Below are positions 1-5,630 of a DNA stretch of 7,683 nucleotides, in pieces. The notes under the pieces were generated by a model. That model was given only the letters and a program-made list of their open reading frames with translations. It did no database searches and was not told where the DNA came from. The DNA lies in assembly GCA_002862265.1 (NCBI GenBank), contig PKCQ01000501.1, positions 1 to 7,683 of the forward strand. The letters run 5' to 3'. Positions within the stretch are counted from its first letter, which is position 1, and each line of letters opens with the position of its first letter. A program made the translations under genes and the position numbers. This DNA comes from Planctomycetaceae bacterium. GTDB taxonomy: Bacteria > Planctomycetota > Planctomycetia > Pirellulales > Pirellulaceae.

Positions 1-554
1 GAACGTTCGCGCGGGGGCAATCTCGGTGGCAAAAGTTTCTTACCACATTTAAGCCGAACAAAGAACTGGCTGGTCAGCTGCAAGTATTTGTCGATGAGGT
101 CGATCACATCGAGATTGATAATCGTGATCGCAATGCTGCGGTGCAAAGGCTGGAATCGATGGATTACCCACTGACTGTGATTGGGATGCTTCTCGGTGTC
201 GTCGCTTTGGGCATCAATCTTCAGTGGTCGGCGGCTGGAATCGGGGAAGAACAAGGCACCAAGTTCCACACCTCAGCAATTTGGCTGATCTTGGGAATGT
301 CAGTGCTTGATCTAACCTGGACGATCCTTTCTTCGCAGGCAGGCCAGATGAGTGAGATGAACCCCATGGCATCGAAGATTATTGATTCGCCTTGGAAACT
401 GGTTGTTTTCAAGGCGATCACCACATTGGGAGCTTGCGGAATCCTCTATCATTGGAGGCATCTTGGCAAGATTCAGCAAGCAGCTTGGTGGGCCACTTTG
501 ATCTGCGTCCTTCTGACTTTTCGATGGATCATGATGGGGTCTTTCATGGTCTAA
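1..554 (+). CDS. Membrane protein with DUF5658-like C-terminal domain (5' end outside window)
   Basis: The frame is open from the first complete codon at 3 to the TAA at 552-554, so the gene starts before the window and the GTG at 141 or ATG at 159 need not be the start; 183 residues are visible. The first 50 or so are hydrophilic. Four hydrophobic stretches follow, at about 171-221, 273-329, 396-449 and 480-536. Between the second and third is the pattern D-L-T-W-T, then E-M-N-P, then F-K at the start of the third helix. This resembles DUF5658, a small membrane domain of unknown function with conserved Asp, E-x-N-P and Lys. The hydrophilic part could be an extracytoplasmic domain, but I do not recognise it. 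No function can be assigned. Confidence is high that it is coding and moderate for the family. Confidence 0.75.
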   Translation, partial: TFARGQSRWQKFLTTFKPNKELAGQLQVFVDEVDHIEIDNRDRNAAVQRLESMDYPLTVIGMLLGVVALGINLQWSAAGIGEEQGTKFHTSAIWLILGMSVLDLTWTILSSQAGQMSEMNPMASKIIDSPWKLVVFKAITTLGACGILYHWRHLGKIQQAAWWATLICVLLTFRWIMMGSFMV

Positions 555-606
555 GTCCTCAGGTTCTGTCGGCGTGTTCTGAGCTGTGTTCTGCGAGAGT
601 TGGGTA

Positions 607-691
607 GAATAGCCACAGAGGAAACACGGGTCCAATACAGATAACTCCAATCAGTGTTTCGTCAGTGTCATATCTGTGGCTGTTTCTATTC
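607..691. repeat. Nested inverted repeat between the DUF5658-like gene and the acetyltransferase
   Basis: Two inverted repeats are nested: AGCCACAGA (611-619) with TCTGTGGCT (673-681), 9 of 9 bases, and inside it GAAACAC (621-627) with GTGTTTC (654-660), 7 of 7. Flanking GAAT (607-610) and TATTC (687-691) could extend the base if GTTTC is looped out. The core CCACAGAGGAAACACGG resembles the degenerate CCACAGAGG-type intergenic repeats I recall from planctomycete and verrucomicrobial genomes; that link is from memory. It could be a decayed repeat, a small structured RNA, or a leader for the gene at 720. Confidence 0.45.
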
Positions 692-719
692 CCTTCTGCT
701 CCTTACTCCTCAGCTCACG

Positions 720-1229
720 ATGATTTTTGAAACCTCAAGACTGCTAGTTCGGAGGTTGGCAGAAACGGACTTTGACGCGTTTCATGAGATGCAATCTGAT
801 GCCGACGTAATGCGATACACTTCGGACGAGGTGTATGACAAAGCGGAGAACATTCGGCAGTTGCAGGATTGTATCGAGTGCTACAGTAAGCCAGACAATG
901 ACTTTTGGGTGTGGGCCATTGTTCGCAAATCAGATCAGCAGTTCGTGGGCACTTGCGCGATAGTTCCTAGCGACGGACGACCAGGAATCGGCTATCGTTT
1001 TCTGCGCAAACACTTTGGCAAGGGCTATGGACAAGAGGTCTGCGATGGCTTGATTGAGTATGGGATAGGTAAGATGAGTCTGTCTGAAATTGTTGCTTGG
1101 GTCGACGTCCGCAACGTGGCTTCGAGGAAGATTCTCGATCGTAGTCGCGTAATGTTTGTCGATGAGGTTCTCACCGAGGATGGCGCAACGGATCGTTTCT
1201 ATCGATGGAGTGCTTCAGAAGGCGAATAG
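720..1229 (+). CDS. GNAT acetyltransferase, RimJ/RimL type
   Basis: This 169-residue protein has the normal length of a single-domain RimJ/RimL-type N-acetyltransferase, which moves an acetyl group from acetyl-CoA to an amine on a protein N-terminus or small molecule. It opens with the family pattern FETSRLLVRRL (residues 3-13). The acetyl-CoA loop (motif A) is H-F-G-K-G-Y-G-Q-E at 98-106. N132 in RNVASRKIL (131-139) matches the usual N-x-x-S segment. The usual K-x-G-F after it is replaced by RSRVMF, so the end of the fold is divergent. An in-frame GTG at 654 would add 22 residues, but they are Cys/Leu-rich, unlike the family, and would start inside the inverted repeat; ATG 720 places the conserved start correctly. 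No Shine-Dalgarno is seen. The substrate is unknown. Confidence 0.85.
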   Translation: MIFETSRLLVRRLAETDFDAFHEMQSDADVMRYTSDEVYDKAENIRQLQDCIECYSKPDNDFWVWAIVRKSDQQFVGTCAIVPSDGRPGIGYRFLRKHFGKGYGQEVCDGLIEYGIGKMSLSEIVAWVDVRNVASRKILDRSRVMFVDEVLTEDGATDRFYRWSASEGE

Positions 1230-1509
1230 GTTGTGCTTCGTAACGGCACAGAGCGATTCGGTGAATGAAGGAACAATGGAAGAGAAGGGCTGAGATGAAC
1301 TGGCTCTGTTCGATCAACCGCGAGACGTATGATTTAAAATTTCCAATTACGTTTGCCTTGGGAACCAAAGGCAGGCCTGAGTTGGGAGATAATAGTAGAG
1401 TCGATTGGGAGTTCGCCGAAACTGGAACGAGTTCAGATCAATAGAGGATGCCAACATCGCTGGCTATTAGCAGCGAGTCGATGAGAATTCAGTAGTGGCC
1501 TAGAACAAG
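1230..1509. other. Intergenic stretch with one imperfect hairpin
   Basis: I find no convincing gene in these 280 bases. The only notable structure is a hairpin at 1354-1373: TGCCTTGG, loop GAA, then CC, a bulged A and AAGGCA. It is about 125 bases past the acetyltransferase stop and has no T-run after it, so it is a poor terminator candidate. No clear promoter for the gene at 1510 was found. Confidence 0.3.
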
Positions 1510-1917
1510 ATGTGGAGTACAGCGAATTACTGGTTTGATGTTTCAGTTGTCGTTGGGGTTTTGGCGATCGGAAACATATTGCCGGGGCATTTTGAAGAAC
1601 ACTTGCCGAAATGGAAGCGATTATTCAAATTGCTTGTGTTTCTAATCTTTGCGGTGTCTCTTTCCTATTTCAATCAGCGATGGCTTTTCTATTCCATCTT
1701 GCTTCTGTTTGCACTGGTGGCGGTCTACATTCATGTTGTCTGGCTGCCGAAGAATGGGATCAACGGCTGGACGGGAGAACCGAAAGAGAAGTATCTGGAC
1801 TGGGTTAAGGGAAAAAAAGCCGCAGATCTGCCTCACGGCTTTTTTAGCTCAAGCGGGCTGGGGTGGGGAACTCAAGCACGAATTTGGTGCCGTGGCCGAC
1901 TTCGCTTTGCACGCTGA
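1510..1917 (+). CDS. Small membrane protein of unknown function, end overlaps the convergent gene
   Basis: The 135-codon frame encodes three hydrophobic segments (residues about 9-27, 38-55 and 59-78) with a basic KWKRLFK stretch before the second. After the third comes W-L-P-K-N-G-I-N-G-W-T-G-E-P-K-E-K-Y-L (78-96). That tail looks like a conserved family ending, but I cannot name the family. From about residue 100 the sequence looks non-native: codons 101-112 run through the terminator hairpin at 1813-1845, and the last 74 bases overlap the convergent kinase gene antisense. The functional protein probably ends near residue 100-105. A one-base shift in the A7 run (1812-1818) would reach a TAG at 1845-1847. 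No Shine-Dalgarno precedes ATG 1510. Coding confidence is good, the C-terminus uncertain. Confidence 0.65.
   Translation: MWSTANYWFDVSVVVGVLAIGNILPGHFEEHLPKWKRLFKLLVFLIFAVSLSYFNQRWLFYSILLLFALVAVYIHVVWLPKNGINGWTGEPKEKYLDWVKGKKAADLPHGFFSSSGLGWGTQARIWCRGRLRFAR
1813..1845. terminator. Bidirectional intrinsic terminator between convergent genes
   Basis: AAAAAAGCCG (1813-1822) and CGGCTTTTTT (1836-1845) form a perfect 10-bp stem around a 13-base loop. Read on +, the hairpin ends in a T-run; read on -, the A-run at 1812-1818 gives an equally good T-run, so it can end transcripts from both sides. It overlaps the TAA stop of the kinase gene (1844-1846) and lies inside the C-terminal codons of the membrane protein gene. 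Confidence 0.85.
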
Positions 1918-2593
1918 TGCGGCCGCCGTGAGCTTGGATGATCTTGCGAGCGGTCGGAAGGCCCAAGCCGGAGCCGCCATTCTTGGTTGTGTAGAACGGT
2001 TCGAACATTTTGAGCGCAGTTGCGTCGTCCATGCCTCGCCCGTTATCGATCAACTCCAATGCGACTCCGCGCGGAGTTGTGTAAGTACGAATGATGAACT
2101 GCCCTCGCTCGCCGTCCGCCATGGCTTCCATCGCGTTCTTGACGAGATTCATCAGCGAAGCTTGGATGGAATCACTGTGTAACAATACGCTAGGGAGATT
2201 CGAGTCCAGATAACGGAGGATCTCGATATGGTCGCGATCTGCCTGAGCCTGATAGAGTCGCAGAACCGCATCAATTTGTTCGTTTAGATTACCAGGCGTC
2301 ATCTCTAGATCGCGCACACGCGCGAACCTGAGGAAGTCGCGAAGCAGGTTCTCCAGCCGCTGGCATTGCTGGCCGATCATGTCAATCTTAGCTTCGGCGC
2401 GTCGTTTACCGGGCCACTCCGTGTCGCTAAGCTCTTCGGATAGCAGCTCGGCGTTCATCTTGATCACCGAGAGCGGGTTTTTGATCTCATGCGCCAGCTC
2501 ACCCGCCAGCTCTGCGAGCTCGTGGTATTGCTTGAGAAGTTGACTTTCATCCCCGTCGTCCAAGATCGAAACCTTATGTTCTTCATTCCGCAT
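1844..2593 (-). CDS. Soluble sensor histidine kinase (HisKA + HATPase_c), orphan
   Basis: This 249-residue protein carries a complete kinase core and almost nothing else. The HisKA H-box is at about 30-54 with phospho-acceptor H35 (LAHEIKNPLS). The ATPase domain shows the N-box NLVKNAMEAM (149-158), G1 DNGRGM (183-188), F-box FEPFYTTK (197-204) and G2 GSGLGL (207-212), all intact. There is no membrane segment and no recognisable PAS or GAF domain in the 28 residues before the H-box, so it should be cytosolic and sense through partner proteins or that short segment. It resembles NtrB/ZraS-type kinases in its core. No response regulator lies in the window. It is 118 bp downstream of the sulfite oxidase gene on the same strand. 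ATG 2593 has no Shine-Dalgarno; an out-of-frame ATG lies 4 bases upstream. Confidence 0.9.
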   Translation of the reverse strand: MRNEEHKVSILDDGDESQLLKQYHELAELAGELAHEIKNPLSVIKMNAELLSEELSDTEWPGKRRAEAKIDMIGQQCQRLENLLRDFLRFARVRDLEMTPGNLNEQIDAVLRLYQAQADRDHIEILRYLDSNLPSVLLHSDSIQASLMNLVKNAMEAMADGERGQFIIRTYTTPRGVALELIDNGRGMDDATALKMFEPFYTTKNGGSGLGLPTARKIIQAHGGRISVQSEVGHGTKFVLEFPTPARLS

Positions 2594-2630
2594 TCATGCG
2601 CAATGGGGTGGAGTTGTAGAATTTCAAAAC

Positions 2631-2650
2631 GCTCGATTGGTCACTCGAGC
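2631..2650 (-). terminator. Weak hairpin between sulfite oxidase and kinase genes
   Basis: On the - strand GCTCGA (2650-2645) and TCGAGC (2636-2631) form a perfect 6-bp stem with an 8-base loop, followed by GTTTTGAAATT. It could be a weak terminator or attenuator for the upstream sulfite oxidase transcript before the kinase. The stem is short and the T-run only four bases, so this is tentative. Confidence 0.3.
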
Positions 2651-2711
2651 CAGTTGCCGGCGCGTCGCATTGGTAAGGATTCACTTGCTGGCGTGTCCCT
2701 GTACTCGCTTC

Positions 2712-3887
2712 CTAGGTGGCTTTGACGGTGACCGGCAAGCGGTACCATGAGTTTTGCAGATATCCCTTGGCGTTCCAAGGCACCCTATACGGCATGAATC
2801 CGCCGCTGCTATCCTCTGCACGCACTACGATTTCTTTTGTCTCTTCGGTGACCTGAACGGAAGCCTTCCACAGTTGCCAGCAGAAATCGCTGTCTTCGCC
2901 AGTTAGCTCAGCCTTCTTCCAGCTCTTTCCATTGTTCACGGATACTTGGACATGTTTGACGCGACCACCGAGAATTCCAGAAGGTAGCACATAGCCGGCC
3001 AAGTCAGCCTTACCCGCCTCGAGCTCCGCGCCCTTTTCGTGGGAGCCCACCGCGGCATTGACGAGATAGCGGTAGATGGGCCCTGATTCGGACCAATCGA
3101 TCGACTCGGTCTTCTTGACCAACTTGTATGCGTTGGCCAAATAGTGATTCGGAGATGTCACATCGCTCACCACAATCTTGCCTAGCCACTTTACACTGCG
3201 AGCACCAATGTATCCGGGTACAAGTGTTCGCAATGGATACCCGTGGTCGGCAGTGAGTGTTTCACCGTTCATCCCATAGCAGAGCAGGGCACCCACGTCG
3301 TCTCCTGCTCCCAGGGCTTTTTCGAGTGGAATGGAAGCGCCAAAAGGAATGATTCCATCGCCCTTGGTAATTTCGTCGAGACCTTTGAACCAAACGTGCT
3401 TAGCGCTAGCTTGAACGCCGGCCTTGCGCAGAATTTCTGACAATGCTACTCCGGTCCATGTCGCGTTGCCGATTGCGCCTGCGTCCCACTGCACGCCGCC
3501 TACTTTGCCTTCCTTGTTGAATTCAGCACGACGATTTCCAGCGCATGTAAGTGTTGCCGTGAGGGTATATTCTTGATGCGATTGGATGTCCGCCAGTGAA
3601 AGCGAAAGTGGCTTGTCGACCATGCCTTCGACGGAAAGTCGGAAAGTCTTGGGGTCGATCTTGGGATTAGGCGCGTGGCTACGGACGTAAAAGTGCTTGG
3701 TAGGCGTGATCCAGCTCGTGATCAGCTTGTTCAGGGCCGGTTCGGCATTGCGAGGGTCAGTGGTGCGAAAGATGAGATCCTTTTCGGGCGCTTGAGCCTG
3801 AAGTCCGTTGGTTTGTGAGACGCCGGCCAGCAATATTCCGCTGGACAGAATCATTTGGCGGCGGGTCAATTCTGGGGAGGAAGTCAT
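2712..3887 (-). CDS. Sulfite-oxidase-family molybdenum enzyme, Tat-exported
   Basis: The 391-residue protein belongs to the sulfite oxidase fold: molybdopterin domain at about 40-245 and Mo-co dimerisation (Ig-like) domain at about 262-391. C115 in TLTCAGNRR (112-120) is the expected molybdenum ligand, followed by the conserved Arg pair. The CYGMNG segment (203-208) carries a Tyr where the family has its active-site Tyr, and DHGYPLR plus VPGYIGARSVKWLG (223-236) are family signatures. The N-terminus has a twin-arginine signal, TRRQMIL (8-14), a hydrophobic core and a likely cleavage after AQA (31-33), so it is folded with cofactor and exported. No heme domain is present, so electrons must go to a separate acceptor, not seen here. 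Oxidation of sulfite to sulfate is the family reaction; the true substrate is inferred. A TATAAT lies about 40 bases upstream. Confidence 0.93.
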   Translation of the reverse strand: MTSSPELTRRQMILSSGILLAGVSQTNGLQAQAPEKDLIFRTTDPRNAEPALNKLITSWITPTKHFYVRSHAPNPKIDPKTFRLSVEGMVDKPLSLSLADIQSHQEYTLTATLTCAGNRRAEFNKEGKVGGVQWDAGAIGNATWTGVALSEILRKAGVQASAKHVWFKGLDEITKGDGIIPFGASIPLEKALGAGDDVGALLCYGMNGETLTADHGYPLRTLVPGYIGARSVKWLGKIVVSDVTSPNHYLANAYKLVKKTESIDWSESGPIYRYLVNAAVGSHEKGAELEAGKADLAGYVLPSGILGGRVKHVQVSVNNGKSWKKAELTGEDSDFCWQLWKASVQVTEETKEIVVRAEDSSGGFMPYRVPWNAKGYLQNSWYRLPVTVKAT

Positions 3888-3925
3888 GTCAGTTCTCGGA
3901 GGACGTCAGGATTTGGAGGTTGGCA

Positions 3926-3955
3926 ATTATAGCTGAGGATATTTGCACAACCATG
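3926..3955 (-). promoter_or_regulatory. Candidate promoter for the sulfite oxidase gene
   Basis: On the - strand a perfect TATAAT (3931 to 3926) lies 38 bases before ATG 3887. The -35 region 16-17 bases further up (TGGTTG or ATGGTT) is a poor match, so support comes from the -10 alone. The whole 3888-4170 stretch between the divergent sulfite oxidase and kdsB genes holds no other gene I would defend. Confidence 0.35.
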
Positions 3956-4158
3956 TTTTGTTGCTGGTATCAAGATTTGCGCAAGTTTGGCGGAACACAG
4001 GGGAAGCCTATCTCAATTCATTTAGATGGGATTTACAGTCCAGATGCCTACGCCACTTTTGGATTGATATGGGAGTGTTCTGGCACTCGTGTTAAACTTA
4101 GCCAGATTACCTGATTAGCCACTATGCTCAGATCAGTGCAATAGCAACTGAACGGGAA

Positions 4159-4163
4159 AAGGA
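4159..4163 (+). promoter_or_regulatory. Ribosome binding site of kdsB
   Basis: AAGGA sits 7 bases before ATG 4171. It is the only clear Shine-Dalgarno in the window and it fixes the start that gives KdsB its N-terminal extension. Confidence 0.7.
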
Positions 4164-4170
4164 TTTCCTT

Positions 4171-5019
4171 ATGAGTGCTCTACCGCAGACGAATTCTCGT
4201 AGCGTTAATCAAGCGAGTCCAGCCTCTCCGGCTGGCAAACTCAAGCTGCGCTGTCGCAGCCAGATTGTGATACCTGCTCGATTGTCCTCCAGCCGTCTGC
4301 CCGAGAAACTGCTCCTACGCGAGACGGGCAAGAGCGTTCTGCAGCACACGCATGAGGCAGCAAGTTCGGCTGCTCTTCCGGTGGGGATAACTGTAGCGGT
4401 AGATTGCATCCAGCTCGCTGACGAAGTGACGGCTTTCGGAGGCAATTATGTGCTCACGGATCCTGAGTTACCTAGTGGTACGGATCGCGCTTTCGTTGCT
4501 GCCAAGCAATTCTCCAACGTCGAAATTGTGGTGAATGTCCAAGGCGACGAGCCTGAGATTGATGGAGCCGCGATCGATCAAGTAATCGAGTTGCTGCAGA
4601 CGGACCCGAGCGCTGATGTGGCCACATTGGCAACGCCGATTCGTGAACAGGAAAAAGTTTTTGATCCAGCTTGTGTGAAGGTCGTCCGAGGGCATGACAA
4701 TGAGGCGCTCTACTTCAGTCGTAGCCCGGTGCCGTTTCCACGCGATTGGAAGCCGGAGATGCTTCAGGAAGAACCGCCGTTGTTCTTACAGCATATCGGG
4801 CTCTACGCTTATCGATATGATTTCTTGATGCACCTGCATGAGTTGTCGGCCAGCCCATTGGAGGACACCGAGAAATTGGAGCAGCTTCGTTTCTTGCAGG
4901 CCGGAAAGAAGATCAAAGTTGGCTTGGTTGATGAGGCCCCCAAAGGCATCGATACGCAGGCTGACTACGATGCTTTCGTTCTCCGGCATTCAATGCAAGC
5001 ACGCGGCGCAAGCCAATGA
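4171..5019 (+). CDS. kdsB: 3-deoxy-manno-octulosonate cytidylyltransferase (CMP-KDO synthetase)
   Basis: KdsB joins CTP and KDO to CMP-KDO and pyrophosphate in the cytosol, the activation step before KDO enters lipid A/LPS. The nucleotide-binding start is IVIPARLSSSRLPEK (32-46), followed by LPSGTDR (100-106), VNVQGDEPEID (121-131) with metal-binding Asp126, YFSRSPVPFPR (181-191), HIGLYAYR (208-215), LEQLRFLQ (236-243) and KGIDT (258-262) with the second conserved Asp. All signature blocks are present. At 282 residues it is about 30 longer than typical KdsB. The extra part is an N-terminal Ser/Pro/Gln-rich stretch (1-30) without a signal-peptide core, supported by the ribosome binding site. 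It stands alone, with no other KDO gene in the window, and implies that the host makes a KDO-containing glycan or LPS. Confidence 0.95.
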   Translation: MSALPQTNSRSVNQASPASPAGKLKLRCRSQIVIPARLSSSRLPEKLLLRETGKSVLQHTHEAASSAALPVGITVAVDCIQLADEVTAFGGNYVLTDPELPSGTDRAFVAAKQFSNVEIVVNVQGDEPEIDGAAIDQVIELLQTDPSADVATLATPIREQEKVFDPACVKVVRGHDNEALYFSRSPVPFPRDWKPEMLQEEPPLFLQHIGLYAYRYDFLMHLHELSASPLEDTEKLEQLRFLQAGKKIKVGLVDEAPKGIDTQADYDAFVLRHSMQARGASQ

Positions 5020-5075
5020 GTCACGTCGAGGAGTTCGTCAAGAGCTTCGGTACTGGAACTAGATGCTCCACGTTC

Positions 5076-5106
5076 AGGGGCTCTAGTGCGAGCCGAAAGA
5101 ACCCCT
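5076..5106 (+). other. Hairpin region with two competing stems after kdsB
   Basis: GGCTC (5079-5083) can pair with GAGCC (5090-5094) across a 6-base loop. AGGGG (5076-5080) can pair with CCCCT (5102-5106). The two stems share two G residues, so they compete. There is no T-run after either, so a classical terminator is unlikely; it may slow or end kdsB transcription or mean nothing. Confidence 0.25.
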
Positions 5107-5153
5107 AGCCAGACCGCGTTTACGGTTGATCGTTACGCGATTCTTCGAAAGGC

Positions 5154-5181
5154 TTGACGTCAAGAGCCGAGTGGGTATCAA
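5154..5181 (+). promoter_or_regulatory. Candidate promoter and palindromic operator before the MazG-like gene
   Basis: TTGACG (5154-5159, five of six bases of the -35 consensus), a 16-base spacer and TATCAA (5176-5181, four of six of the -10) give a plausible promoter with a start near 5188, about 37 bases before ATG 5225. The -35 lies inside the perfect 12-base palindrome CTTGACGTCAAG (5153-5164), which a dimeric regulator could bind. Its core TGACGTCA recurs at 5245-5252. Confidence 0.4.
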
Positions 5182-5224
5182 TGTGTCCTTCTTTTCCGCA
5201 TAAACTATTCTGAATCGCAATGGT

Positions 5225-5548
5225 ATGACTGAATCATCGCCTCCTGACGTCAGCTTCCGAGAACTTCAATCGTTGATTCGAAAGATGTATTTCGAGAAGG
5301 ACGAAGAACGCGGGGTGGACGGCACCTTCATGTGGTTGATGGAAGAAGTTGGCGAGCTGGCGGCAGCTTTGCGACAGGGCACCCATCAAGAGAAGTGCGG
5401 GGAGTTCGCCGATGTGATTGCTTGGTTGGCCACAATCGCGAATGTTGCTGGAGTTGATCTCGGCGCTGCACTGCACGACAAGTACGGCAGTGGTTGTCCT
5501 GGCTGTGACAAGTTTGTTTGTGATTGTCCGATTGACGAAAAGCCGTAG
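5225..5548 (+). CDS. MazG-like nucleotide pyrophosphohydrolase with Cys-rich tail
   Basis: This 107-residue protein fits a single-domain MazG-like (all-alpha NTP pyrophosphatase) enzyme, a group that hydrolyses (d)NTPs to the monophosphate and pyrophosphate. The metal-binding residues are in LMEEVGEL (38-45; E40, E41, E44) and EFADVIAWL (60-68; E60, D63), the expected E-E-x-x-E plus E-x-x-D pattern. The last third has GSGCPGCDKFVCDCP (88-102) with C91, C94, C99 and C101, arranged like a small zinc site; this is inferred from spacing. The substrate is not readable from sequence. The start ATG has no Shine-Dalgarno and overlaps a two-codon frame (ATG GTA TGA at 5220-5228). It may be transcribed from the candidate promoter at 5154-5181. 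The gene converges with the selenoprotein gene, 82 bases away. Confidence 0.88.
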   Translation: MTESSPPDVSFRELQSLIRKMYFEKDEERGVDGTFMWLMEEVGELAAALRQGTHQEKCGEFADVIAWLATIANVAGVDLGAALHDKYGSGCPGCDKFVCDCPIDEKP

Positions 5549-5579
5549 GTCAAGTCCCAGCATTTCAGCCGTCTCGCCG

Positions 5580-5603
5580 CTAGCCGCGGTTCTACCGGCC
5601 TAG
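5580..5603. terminator. Possible weak hairpin between convergent genes
   Basis: CTA-GCC-GGT (5580-5590, with GC bulged) pairs with ACC-GGC-TAG (5594-5603, with one C bulged) around a TCT loop. It sits between the stops of the MazG-like and selenoprotein genes. There is no T-run on either side, so termination by it alone is doubtful. Confidence 0.25.
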
Positions 5604-5630
5604 AAGGCAGCTAACGCCGCAAGGGTTAAC

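Noticed and set aside
654..719. Upstream GTG start for the acetyltransferase
   Set aside because: It adds 22 Cys/Leu-rich residues unlike the family and starts within the nested repeat; ATG 720 fits the family start.
1649..2182. 177-codon + strand frame
   Set aside because: It runs antisense to the histidine kinase and across the terminator; the kinase motifs decide the strand.
4081..4096. Sigma-54-type promoter before kdsB (TGGCAC then TTAAA)
   Set aside because: The -24 half matches but the -12 half lacks the essential GC, so it is not a credible site.
3815..4114. 99-codon + strand frame between the divergent genes
   Set aside because: Its start is antisense to the Tat signal of the sulfite oxidase, and its composition shows no domain, membrane segment or ribosome binding site.
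4059..4128. Sigma-70 promoter for kdsB from TTGATA, TAAACT or TATGCT
   Set aside because: No pair of these boxes has the right 16-18 base spacing.
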